A stretch of 64,000 nucleotides of DNA from Oenanthe sinensis (Eukaryota > Streptophyta > Magnoliopsida > Apiales > Apiaceae), in contig CM053802.1 in the NCBI GenBank assembly GCA_028671895.1, forward strand, positions 1,360,631 through 1,424,630. Direction: 5' to 3'. Of the stretch, positions 24,398 through 35,647 are shown piece by piece (the stretch's first letter is position 1; each line of letters begins with the position of its first letter). The notes under the pieces are model-generated. The model searched no databases, had not been told where the DNA came from, and saw only the letters and a list, made by a program, of their open reading frames with translations. The translations under genes were made by a program, and so were the position numbers.

Positions 24398-27300
24398 TTA
24401 AGTGTCACACTTGGGACCATACCTCTGCACTCTTTCATCAATCCAGGCCCTCATATCTGCCAGCACAAGATTGGCATTCTCTTCAGGCTCCCCCTGTATC
24501 AATGAGTGACACATTCCTTCATATAATTTTAGCGTTTTATCGACGCTTGCTGCTCTCTCGTATAACATTTTCGATCCTGTGGGACAAGTAACTCCATCTG
24601 AGGTTCCGTGGCACGTTAAGAAAGGTGCTGTAACCCTATGGAAGTTTTCCTGAACGTAGTTCGTAACCCTAGCAACTTCCCTCATTGTTCCCACCCTTGG
24701 CTTGCCCGAGTATCGTCTAGGATTCCCTGCTATTATCTTTAATCTTTCCACGTCCTTGATGGCCTTGCCCACCATCCTATTGTCCGGCATTACTGCCCAC
24801 GTGTCTGCCAGCCCAAATAGCAGTCCGTATGCAAACAAATGCACCTTCAACAACACCGACAAATTTTATAAGGAAAAATTCACTTACTTTTCATGACCCA
24901 GATCAACTAAAGCATAACCCTTGAAACTTTTACTTGAGTTACTTGCATATTATAACAAAGAGTAGACAGCATATAAACAATAAAAACAAAGAAGTCGAGT
25001 CCCTCTGCAGCTTGGAAACGATGCAATCATATAGTAGCGTTTAAATCAAATTGAATACCGGTATATCTTATAACTGTGGCACATAAATAATAATTTCAAT
25101 CAGAACTACTTATTGGTAAGTAGTATATCAACTGTCAACACAAAGGAGTAATTAATCTTTAGGATTAATATAGTCAAACAAGCGATATAATTCAGTCAGT
25201 GTTATATAAACTTCCTCTGTTGTTCTAGAGTGAAATCCGATGTTGTTCTAGAGTGAAATTCGATATTAAGCCTGCATCAAGTTGTCTCAGAAGTATAATG
25301 CTACATTAATGTTAGTAACCTCGTTAATCATAATTACCGATCCAGTAGGTGAGTAGAACGTGTACATACGAGTAATAATAAAATTCACACGACTTCGAAC
25401 AGAAGCCTGCATCAAGTTGTCTCAGAAGTATAATGCTACATTAATGTTAGTAACCTCGTTAATCATAATTACCGATCCAGTAGGTGAGTAGAACGTGTAC
25501 ATACAAGTAATAATAAAATTCACATGACTTCGAACAGGGGAGGAGCTACTTGGTAATGAGGGTACCGGGTAAGGCACATAGTACTAAAAAAATAGAGATT
25601 GGCAGTCTAATTTAAGCTCCTCTGACAAAGCGCGCAGATTGAACTCATTTTCAACATTTCTGTGGAGAACCTTCTCAACTATGTTTGTCTTTCAAGAAAA
25701 CAAGATTGATGAAATGGTCCAAAGATCCAGACCTTGTGTGACGAAAAGGCCTCCATTTAATTTCCATTCTACGATATTTATATATTTTCAGAACTTAAAA
25801 AATCTTCCTCCCCCGCCTACCTGAACCATAGATAAAGGTTCGTAATGAATACTGTATAAGCCTGTATGAAGCTGTCTCAGAAGTATAATGCTACATTAAT
25901 GTTAGCAACCTTGTTGATCATAATTACCAATCCAGTAGAGAGTAGCACATTTATATATAACAATAAAAATTCATGTCAGGGAGGAGGTGTTGGGTTTTGT
26001 GGAGTCCATGCACAAACTTTCAACTTTCAAGGTCCCGAAAGGAGTATTCAAACCCTTGAAGTCAGCGGTAAAAAATATTCAAGACCCTGAAATTTTGGTC
26101 AAGCCCTTGAAAACGCGATTTTCATATTTGGGTCATGATTTGAATTAGGTCCACTTTCTTCCCTTATAAATATTCTCATGTAATTGTAAAACCCTAATAC
26201 AACACAATTGTGAGATATCAATACAAAATTAGTGCAAGATTAGTGCGGCTTGGGGAGTAGGAATTTCCGAACCACATTAAATCTTATTTTGTGTGATTGT
26301 CGTTTATTTTCTTGTTCTTTTTATTTTTTTGTTCTTGTTTATTCGATTTGGATTTGTTAATTTGAGATCGACAGTCTAAGACGCTCCTCTGACAAGTAGT
26401 ACTCTGTTTTTCTTTCAAGCAAACAAGATTTGATGAAATGGTCCAAAGATTCAGATGAGGGTCAGTTTTTGACATAAGGGCCTCCATTTAATTTCCATTC
26501 TACCATATATATATATTCAGAACTAAAAAAATCACCCTCCCCTGCCTACCTGAACCATAGATAAAACGCTCCACCAAAAATATTTAAGCCAGCTAACTCT
26601 AAACCACAAAACAAACCACCGATCTACCCAATCGATCAATCATAATACTACAAATTACAGTAATGGCCTGTTTCCGAACTTAGACTTCATGTGTAATTCT
26701 GTATTCGGTTAAATGGCATGTTGGGATAATAAAAAAAATTGATTTGTATTTCATTCAAATAGTAGTATATATTTGAGAATTTGAATTAATAACTAAATTC
26801 ATGTCATTTCATTTGAATATAACAATCACCCGTTAATTAAATTATAGCAAAAGAAGACTAATTTATTTACCGACACCTCTAATCTATATAGATGTATATA
26901 GATCTAGAGAATGTACAAGTATTAGGAAGAGGTACCTTTGACGGAATCATGGACTCGGGAATAACAATCAACGGAGCCGACAAAATCAAGCCCGTCCACA
27001 AATCAGGCTGAGACTGAAAATACATGATCAAAGTAATCATACCACCCATAGACTCCCCGAACAAAAACGCAGGCAAGTTTTTATACTCATCACTCGTTCT
27101 TACACTAACGAAATAAGAAAGTGAAGTGGCAGCCACCTTGTCCACATCACCTAAATAACCATGCAAGCCTTCAGAACGTCCATGTCCTAACAAGTCAGCA
27201 GCAAAAACAGCGTAACCCCACGTAGCATAGTTAATGCAAATCTTCTGAAACAGCCAGCCTGAGTCAGAACCGTAACCGTGTGTCATGAAAACAGTGGCTT

Positions 27301-27448
27301 TGATGGGAGTGTCATCGCTGATTGGCAAGAATGATTGTGTGAATATCTTGCCGTTGGGTGTTTGGAAATATGATTTTGAGTTTTTGACGCCTTGGGATTT
27401 GTAGTAGTCTTCTTCAGGCAAGTCTCCCCAGAAGTTGGCTCCTGCCAT
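24398..27448 (-). CDS. CSE: Caffeoylshikimate esterase (MAGL-type alpha/beta hydrolase)
   Basis: Hydrolyses caffeoyl shikimate to caffeate and shikimate in the lignin branch of phenylpropanoid metabolism; the family was first described as lysophospholipase/monoacylglycerol lipase-like. Two exons, 26936-27448 and 24398-24844, separated by a 2.1-kb intron, give 319 residues. The start NFWGDLPEEDYYKSQGVKNS, the oxyanion-hole segment FMTHGYGSD, the nucleophile elbow FLFGESMGG (Ser near residue 125), the block HLFAYGLLFGLADTWAVMPD, and the acid and histidine of the triad (HGTSDGVTCP and GMCHSLIQGE) are all present, so the enzyme should be active. The closest remembered homologue is Arabidopsis CSE (At1g52760). 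A broader monoglyceride lipase role cannot be excluded from sequence alone. The intron holds duplications and a probable solo LTR, listed separately. Confidence 0.95.
25268..25537. repeat. 135-bp tandem duplication in the CSE intron
   Basis: Copies 25268-25402 and 25403-25537 begin aagcctgcatcaagttgtct and differ at about two positions, so the duplication is recent. A more diverged third copy lies at 25858-25980. Confidence 0.9.
25858..26575. repeat. diverged larger duplicate of 25403-25830 in the CSE intron
   Basis: 25858-25980 resembles 25403-25540, and 26374-26575 resembles 25590-25830 (shared gatgaaatggtccaaaga and gcctacctgaaccatagata). The two halves are interrupted by the LTR-like insertion 25988-26373, so the duplication preceded the insertion. 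Confidence 0.75.
25988..26373 (+). mobile_element. probable solo LTR (Ty1/copia-like)
   Basis: A 386-bp segment starting TGTTGGG and ending ACA that is absent from the paralogous duplicate at 25540-25600. Internally it has a TATA-like cttataaata (about 26164), then a segment with ggaatttccgaaccac and a T-rich U5-like end, the order expected of a plant copia LTR. No clear 5-bp target duplication, so the exact ends are tentative. Confidence 0.5.
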
Positions 27449-29047
27449 TGTCTTGTTTTTTTTTTAACTTGGAGAGATGTAAAGACTTGTTGGGGGATCA
27501 AATACAATGAGAAAGGGAGTTTGAAGTCTTCAAGTTTCACCAACCTCTCGGGGGGAATAGCGTGTATGTTGAGCAGTTGGGGGACTGGTAGGTGAATGTT
27601 GAGATGACCTGATTTTGTGCGGTGGTGGGGTCCACTATTTCGGTGTTTGGCTAAAGTTAGAACGGATAGGGCCCAACACGGCAACAACGAAATATGGAAA
27701 TTACATAAAAATTGTGTGTTTATTATATTTATGTATTTTGAATACACGAATATAGAAATGTATAAATATTATTTCTCAAATTTTTTGAATTTCTGGATAT
27801 TTTAAGTATCAGCCAAATGAGTGTGATTGGATTATTCAAGTGAAAGAGAGTTTCTTCTATCGTCCCAATTTTTGAGTTCGACTTTTACTAACTCTTAAAA
27901 AAGATTCAAGTCTTGAGTTCGACTTTAACTCGTTTTAAAAAATTTTGAAAATAAATATTCATTTATAAGACTATAAAGCTGAATTATTTAAAAAAGTTAT
28001 CAGTCAAATAGTCACTAAAACTCAAGAGATTGTTTAAATAATTAAACGTAGACCACGTAGTCAGAAGTTATTTACAGTTTACCATTGAGGTTTGATTTTT
28101 CACAATCATAGTCGAGTCATAAATAAATAGAGTAATTATTAAAAACTTAATTTGAAATTAGAGCATCTCCGATGTTGGTAGCAAAACCTTAGCTAAATAG
28201 TCTACGTGGCGTCTTGACACTTTTAGAGAATATGTAAAAATTATAACACTCTAACCTTCTATGCCCTTAGCAAAAAATATAGACAACCATGTTTGGTTGG
28301 CTATATTTGTCGAACTAAAAAAACCCTTAAGTATAATTTTATATAATTACAATTATACATAATTTCATTAGAACATATATCAAATCTCTTAGCTAAAATT
28401 TTGTATAATCATGATAATCAACCATTTTAGATTTTATCATTCAATATGCCCTTAATAAAGTAGTATTTTACAATTTTCTTTCTCAGGAATAGTACTGTAT
28501 TTTACAGTTATTTAAAATAAAACACGATTAGGAGAGGCCTACAAAGTACAAACACAGTCGACAAGTCCTTGTCGTTGGTAGGTGAGATGTTTGACCTGTG
28601 ATGCAAATGCGCCATTTCCGTTACGTTTGCACCGACAAACATCTACAACTTCATGCGTTTACGCCTTTTGCTTCTGAAGTACACGTTTCTTCGTATTTTA
28701 ATTTAGGGTTCCGCAATTTTTGGTTAAAAATAGATGAAAATTTATTTGAACAATTTTTTAGATAAAACAGAGCTCGTTATACTTTTGAATAATTTTAAAA
28801 AAAAAATTTGGGGAAGTAATTACATGTTCAATCAAACCTCATCGAAAGAATTTAACAAATAAAAACCTCAGCAGAAATATTATTATTTTTATATCTCACT
28901 GAAAATATATAAATATAAAAAATATTATCAAATAATTATTTAATATATTAACCTAAGTGGCTGTTTAAATTCCCTAAAAAGAAAAATAAAGTTCGTGTTT
29001 GAACTTATATATTGGTTTAAATAAAAAGTTCCTCCGAATAAATAATA

Positions 29048-29233
29048 CGCCCTCCGTTTGTTTTTATTTTACGTTTGATTTTTTTACATACATTTTTAAG
29101 AGTTTTGACTACATTGTTAAAATTATTATTTTAAAACTTTTTTTTGAATAAAACTATTAACTAATTATGTAGTCAAAATTCTTAAAAATATACGGGGGAA
29201 AATGAAGCATCAAATATCACCAAACAGACGAAG
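29048..29233. mobile_element. degenerate Stowaway-type MITE
   Basis: Begins CGCCCTCCGTTTGTTTTTAT and ends CACCAAACAGACGAAG, flanked by TA at 29046-29047 and 29234-29235. The TIRs are diverged but complementary. Confidence 0.65.
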
Positions 29234-29682
29234 TAATGTTTTAAGAAGGCGAACCTGGACCTCCGTCTCTAATCTTCTTCTAGGGCTTTAGATGATGCAG
29301 TTTCTTATTTCATTTATTTAGATAGTAGTTGGGCCAGATTCCTGGTCAGTATCTGGGTCACTTTCTATAGGGAGACCTGGGGCAGTCTCTTCCTTGAAGA
29401 GGACTAGAAGTGTACTTGGGGTAGATTTATATATGGCTTGTGGGCTGTTACGGGCCCTCGGAAGTGAGGGTCTGCTTACCTTTACTTGATTCAAGTTTCT
29501 TGTACGTTAAATAATAAAAATTATACTCGTAGCTTTTTGCTTCTAAAGCGGATTCTTCATCAAATGCTACTGATGCCGTTTGATTTGATTTTTTGACAAT
29601 TATTTTGAAGCAAAACAATTTTAAATTTAAGACCAAATGTTTTAGACCATGATCTTCCAAAAAGTGATAAATTGAGTCAAAT

Positions 29683-30712
29683 TCGAATCTTTTTTGAAAA
29701 TTGGATCAAATTCCCGATTTCCCAATCCGAAATAAGTCAAAATAAATTAGTTTAAATGCAACAACTTGGTAATTTACAATTCCATCACATCACTTACTCT
29801 TACTTATATACTGAATACATTATCACAGTCTACTTGATGTGAGATTGAGGTATTACAAACTCTTTCTCTTAATTTCCTGACGTTCTCGTCTAGGGCTGCT
29901 CATGGGTTGTAAAAACCGACCAAACCGAACTAACCCGACCCTTATTTAGGCCGAACCAACCAAACCCAAATTCAGAATGAGTTATTTTTTTGTTAGGGCG
30001 AATAAGTTAGGTTGGGTTAGAGTTTAATAAATTTAACTCTAACCCAATCCAACCCAACCCGTTTACATATAATGCATTTTAATTAAATATTTTCTGTAAA
30101 TTTGTTTAGTTCTATACATTTTTTGCAGAAAATGTTTTTTGCACTATGTAGATTATGTCCAATTTTATACATTTTCTACATATTTTTGTAGATTTTATGA
30201 ATATTTTCTACAATAAATATTTTAAACCGACTCAACCCTAAACCAACCCGAACCAATTGGGTTGGGTCAGAATTGGGTTACATATATTTTTTTTCAATTA
30301 ATGGGTTGAGTTTTTATAAAATCGAATTAATTGGGTTGGGTCAGAGTTGGGTCAAAAACCGACTCAACCCTACCCATGTGCAGCTCTATTCTCGTCTGGT
30401 CGAGATCGAATAGACAGTTCATAGGCCCAAATCGTACCTTTTCAGCCATTGTGGGATAATACCGGCGAAATTTGTATCCCCACATTCGGACTTTTGTTCA
30501 TTATCGGATAATAACACTTGCCCTCGTATTCCTACCTCTGTCAACTTGGCGAATCAAATTTTTAAAAGTCGACTCTAATATCATGTGACAACGCGAATCA
30601 AATCTCAGAGTTTTTTTTTGAAAATTGGGTCAAGTTCTGTCTTCCAAATCCGAAATAAATCAAAGTAAGCCGGCACAAATGTAACAAATTTCAATAATTC
30701 ACAATCTCATCA
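29683..30712. repeat. pair of diverged direct repeats around a hAT-like element
   Basis: About 29683-29790 and 30606-30712 are direct repeats (shared ttttttgaaaattgg and ccgaaataa blocks and a similar ending). They may be remnants of LTRs or a segmental duplication; the hAT-like element at 29891 lies between them. Confidence 0.5.
29891..30388. mobile_element. hAT-like non-autonomous element with perfect 8-bp TSD
   Basis: 498 bp, termini TAGGGCTGCTCATGGGT and its inverted counterpart ending ACCCATGTGCAGCTCTA. The 8-bp target duplication TTCTCGTC is perfect (29883-29890 and 30389-30396). The interior is made of degenerate reiterations of a GGGTTGGGTC/ACCCAACCC-type motif on both strands and has no ORF. 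Confidence 0.88.
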
Positions 30713-30908
30713 TAAAGTTCAAAAAATCATGATTTATTGGTGTACTTAGTAATAATATTTCTAGCGAACAAATTGTCTCGGTCTACAGTTGGGGGCTACT
30801 TATTTTATATATGCAATTATGCTGTTTTGCTTTTATTTTTATGTGATTTATATGCTTTTTGCGATTTCAAATTTGTTTCAATTTACTCATTTCTAATTAT
30901 AGCATAGT

Positions 30909-31139
30909 GGCCGTTTGAGATTTCTTAGACTTAAAATAAGTAACTTATTTTATTTTCATTTTTTTTTTTTACATATTTTCATTTTTTTTGAAAGATAAAT
31001 ATTTATTTTAGAATTTTAAAACCAAATATTATTTTCAAAATAAAAAATAAGTTACTTATTTTCAGAAAAAGTACATACATCCCTACTTTTTTTCGGAAAT
31101 AAGGACTTATTTCCGGAAAAAAGTGGTTGCCAAACAGCC
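30909..31139. mobile_element. MITE-like element, GGCYGTTTG termini
   Basis: About 230 bp, beginning ggccgtttgag and ending ccaaacagcc. The subterminal parts are also inverted (acttaaaataagtaacttat near the left end; ataagttacttattttcag near 31045). A possible degenerate 8-bp flank (agcatagt / cccataat) is too weak to be decisive. Confidence 0.6.
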
Positions 31140-31161
31140 CCATAATCTTCTCACTTAAAAG

Positions 31162-32099
31162 TAGGGCTGTCAACAAAATTCGAAAAATCCGATATTCATC
31201 CGAAATATCTATATTCGTATCCGGAAAAAAGCGGATATTATTCATATTCGAAAGAAACCGAATATTATCCGTATCCAAAAATTCCGGATACGGATATGAA
31301 TATAGGCACATCTGTATCCGAAAATATTTGTATCCGAAACTAATTATATATAATATATATAAATATATTTTTTTAATATGTATAATATATAATTATATAT
31401 ATTTAAACCCATTTATAGTTATAAGCCTATTTATATATTTTTATACATACGCTTATAGTTATAAACCCATTTAATTTGATTCAATTATATTTTTTAATTA
31501 GCTCAACTCTACTGTCTATTTTAATTTAATAAATTAACATATACACTACACATGGTTATACTTTAAAATCTATATTCAATATATATCAATTTATATTTTT
31601 ATAGTATTTTATGCATTTTAAATCATATCACATATATCACATAAATAATATATATATATAATTTAAAATTTATTCTATTAGTTTTGTAGTGGGTATATAT
31701 ATTCATTAAATAATATATTTATACAAATTTTATATAATTTTAAAAATATTACAGACACATATAAAAATATCATTTGAGTTTAATATTATTAAGATAACAA
31801 AATTAGATTGAAAAAATAAATAAAAATTAATTTTTTAAAAAATAAAATAGGTTTAAATCCCTTTAACTCTTAACTCAATTAAAAAAAATTAAATTAAAAA
31901 TTTAATTTTTTTTAAAAGTTTTTAATATAAATTTAAAAAACTTATTAAAAATCGGATTCAGTATCCGTCGGATCCGGATTCAGATATTATCTTTAAAAAT
32001 TTTCAGATTCGGATACGGATACAGATATAAATTTTCAGATTCGGATTCAGATACGGATATTGACATATCCGTATCCGAATTATCCGGTTTACAGTTCTA
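31162..32099. mobile_element. hAT-like non-autonomous element with near-perfect 8-bp TSD
   Basis: 938 bp, beginning TAGGGCTGTCAAC and ending with the inverted counterpart TTTACAGTTCTA. Flanks cttaaaag (31154-31161) and cttaaaaa (32100-32107) match at 7 of 8 positions. The subterminal regions consist of reiterated gtatccgga/ttcggatacgg motifs; the middle is AT-rich and non-coding. Confidence 0.82.
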
Positions 32100-32609
32100 C
32101 TTAAAAAAGACATTCAAAATTGCAACTAAGCCTAAATTAATCAGTATTTTATATTATATAAATGATCTAATTCAGTAAAACAAAAATTACACTAACATAA
32201 CTCAATTAATTATTCATTGCTACGATTGTATTTGTGAGACTGAAATCTCATTTACATGAACTATGGAAATAAATGGTGTCAACAACAACGATGTGAGTAT
32301 GTGTCCACAAGTTTTTTTTGAAGCCTAATTTGTCACAAGTTCAGACCCATAATTTTGATGAACAGTCACGAATGATTCGAGCTCTGTTTAGGACCTTTAT
32401 GTCGCATCACCCACAGTCTCACACAGTCACATCTCATTATTAAATACCAATATACTTTATGAATTGTTCTATTAACTTTTTATTATATTTTATATCGATA
32501 AAAACTAATTTTAAAATTTTTAACTTTTAAATAAAAATAAAATACTAAATTTTAAAAAATTAAATTATTTTTATACACATTTTAAAATACAAAAAAGTTT
32601 TTAAAAATA

Positions 32610-32856
32610 CTTCCTCCATTCCATAATAAGTGGCATTTTACAAAAATTAAAAGTAAACTTTGATAACTAATTAATAATTATTATTAGAAATAAAAATTAT
32701 GAAAAATATATCAATAAAAAATATATTTCATCAACTGTTAAATTAAATTTTTATTTTTATAAAAGTATAAATCAATAATATTTAATTTATGATCAAAGTT
32801 AAACAAATTTGATTTTTAAAATTTGCAAAACATCACTTTTTCTCAAACGGATGGAG
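32610..32856. mobile_element. Stowaway-type MITE
   Basis: 247 bp, beginning CTTCCTCCATTCCATAATAA and ending CTCAAACGGATGGAG, flanked by TA at 32608-32609 and 32857-32858. TIRs are slightly diverged. Confidence 0.85.
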
Positions 32857-33611
32857 TAATTTATTAAGAACAAAAGGAGTGGTTTTATTTACATTTATTG
32901 GATAGTAGTTGATTCTTCTTTAATATTTGCCGGATCCTTCTTTAATCTCTGCCGCATTAAATGTTCGGTTAAATGGTTTGGAGTTCGTTTAAATGAATAT
33001 ACAAAGCAATGAAGCATTACCGTGTGAACTGTGAAGTTAACAAGAAGTAGAAATTAAATTGTAATTGAAATTATTATTTATTTAAAGAATTTACTATTAT
33101 CATGTTATTATAACTTATTAAAATACTATATTAAATAAAAAATATATAAATAAAATCTTAAAATTAAAACATTTCTTCTATTAAATTTATTATAAAGTAT
33201 ATTTTTCATGATTCAAAATTAAAATGAAATTACCCAGAACCTTTTTATGGAACGTTATTACCATACCAGTGCCTTGCGTCTCCTTTGGTTTTACATGTTT
33301 TTGGGTGACAGTTAAATACTTGGAAGGTGAAAGTCATTACTCATTTAAATTTTAGTTGTCGTATACTGGAATCGGAATCGTGCACAAACTATTGAACAAA
33401 AATGTTACGTTTAACAAGGTCAATAGGAGTAATATGCAATGTTTCTTAATAATCGAGAAAGTACATATATTCGGTAAAAAAAACCAGAAGATACATATGC
33501 ATTTTCGACATATCCCATTAACCGAATTAAATGACCAAAAAAAGAAAGTTAAATTGACAAAAGATACCAATTGGAACCTACAAATGGTACTTTTGATCAC
33601 GGGTTAATTCG

Positions 33612-33624
33612 CCCCCCCCCCCCC
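33612..33624. repeat. C13 homopolymer
   Basis: Thirteen consecutive C in an otherwise AT-rich spacer. Confidence 0.9.
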
Positions 33625-34431
33625 AAATGTAATTTATTCGCATTCTCAACTCATTTAATAAAAATCAACATATTTTAATATGATTGAAAATAATTTCAAA
33701 ATGATTATTAATTTTTTTTATCTTAAAATAATTATCATTTTGAATTTTTTACGTAATGTGAGTGTAAAAAAAGTTATTTTACACATATTATTTTTTAATT
33801 TTCATTTTTTGAATAAAAATATAATAGTTAAATTATTATTCAGGGGAAAAAATGAAAAAAAGTAATATATTTAAATAACTTTTTTATGCCTCAAATTACA
33901 GAAAATCAAGACAATACTTATTTTAGAATAAAAAGAATAATATATTAAATATAACAAAACATATAAAATTTAAAAGAAATTCAAATCCATGATAATTTTA
34001 AACGAATAATAAATTTAGGCGAGTCTCAACATTATTACTCAAAGTTTATAAATATTTCAGAAAGATATACAGTAGTAATACATAATAATAATAATAAATA
34101 TAGAAAAACATGCGTAATGTGAAAAATCACCCCCAGGTAAAACAATCAACCCATAGTCAAGGAGAGTGAAAAACACGCGCGGTAAAAATTGAACCACTAC
34201 CTCTCCTGCAAAAACGTTCCGTCGTACTGGTGGTGCAGTTAGTGGTGCACATTGCGCACGTTAGCATACATCCCTCTTTCTTTCATTTCTTTCGTTACAC
34301 GACAATCGATGCAAATATATATAAGCTTATTTTTACCACTCTCCAACTTTTACTGTTTTAAGGTCTGTACATTTCTGGAGCACGAAAACTTTTCATATAC
34401 ATGCGCCTATACTTACACATATACATACATG

Positions 34432-34850
34432 AATGAACTCAGCATTATTGAATCTCTAAAACTTTGTGTGTTGTGTTTTAGAATTTTTGTTGTATAGTTG
34501 TACAACTCTCTAGAAACAAACACACCGTTGATGATTTTCGCGCCATTTTTGTAAGTTTTCGATTGATTATTCACGCCTTTTTTGTGTTTAGTTTTGTTGT
34601 TGTGATGATTTTTTTTATAATGTTTTTTGATATGTTTCATATAGACATAAATGAACTCAGCATCATTGAAGCTCAAACACTATGTCTAGTGTGTGTGTGT
34701 GTTTAGATTTTTTATATAGTTTTAGAACTTTCTAGAGATAATGATTGAAGATCTTGGCGGCATTTTGTAAGTTTTAGATTGATTATACACGTCTTTCTTG
34801 TGTTTAGTTCTGTTATTATGATGCTTTTTCATGTTATGTATGTATAGATT
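34432..34850 (+). repeat. tandem duplication (period about 218 bp) in the ASI1-like 5' leader
   Basis: Two diverged units, from about 34432 and about 34650, share aatgaactcagca, an actttctaga/actctctaga block and a cattttgtaagtttt segment followed by gattgatta. The gtaagttt in each could serve as a 5' splice site, so the leader of the downstream gene may have duplicated first exons. Confidence 0.7.
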
Positions 34851-35647
34851 GAAGCATATTTTTACTGATTGATTGTAAGTTGTAACCTAATCTGTGCTAT
34901 CGGCCTAATTAGTTCAAGTACATTACTGTTTACATATCGTTGATCTCGTTATTTATATAGTATATTTAGTGATTTTAGCATTTGCAGTTGCAGTAGTGTA
35001 TGTGAGTTTGTGTATGTTTAGGTTTTGATTTTGATGTTTTGATATGTTAGGTTTTGTGATTCCTTGTGAAGAGTTGTGTATAATATTTATGATTGAAGTT
35101 TTTGGAGCGATTTAGGCGTGATGTAGTTTGATTTTGTTGCCATGATTATGGTTAATTATGAATGGGAAGTACTGGTGTTGGCTAAACTAATGTTTCCAGA
35201 AAGTTATTGCGAGATCGAATCTTTTGTTCATATTCATTCAAAATATATATGGAGTATATAGAGTATACGAATGTACTTGTAACCATATATTTTGCAAATT
35301 AACTCAGTGGTAGTTATGTGTGACATTGAATTTCGCTAGCTACATGAGGAAATATTTGTATTTTTGTTTGTTTGTTTGAAGTCTGTTTCTACTATGATCA
35401 AGCCAGCTGATTGTTTTTTTGTTATGATAGTTTTACTTTAGGTGATTGTTTGATATTTGTAGCTCAATTCGATGTTTCAGTGCTTGGTATTATACATGTA
35501 ATGCAGGTGGATCATTGAAGTTGTGATATTGATAATTTTTGCTTTCAAGTGCGTTACATTCTGTTAGTAATTGTCATTTTACATAAAGGTTTTGAAATAG
35601 AAATTTATTTGAGCTTGAGGTGCTGCGACTTGGCGTTCGCCATTGAT

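Larger units (their letters stand above)
27449..34200. other. TE-rich intergenic region
   Basis: From the CSE promoter to the start of the ASI1-like leader. No supported gene. The elements listed below occupy much of it; the remainder is AT-rich unclassified sequence. The segment from about 28160 begins gagcatctccgatg, a common plant MITE terminus, but no partner end was found, so it is only a possible fragment. A run of 13 C occurs at 33612-33624. Confidence 0.65.

Noticed and set aside
28155..28500. MITE starting gagcatctccgatg
   Set aside because: The terminus resembles known plant MITEs but no inverted partner or TSD was found.
35549..35647. N-terminal extension of the ASI1-like ORF
   Set aside because: The open frame continues upstream of the ATG at 35648 but is leader-like, begins without an ATG in good context and lacks family similarity.
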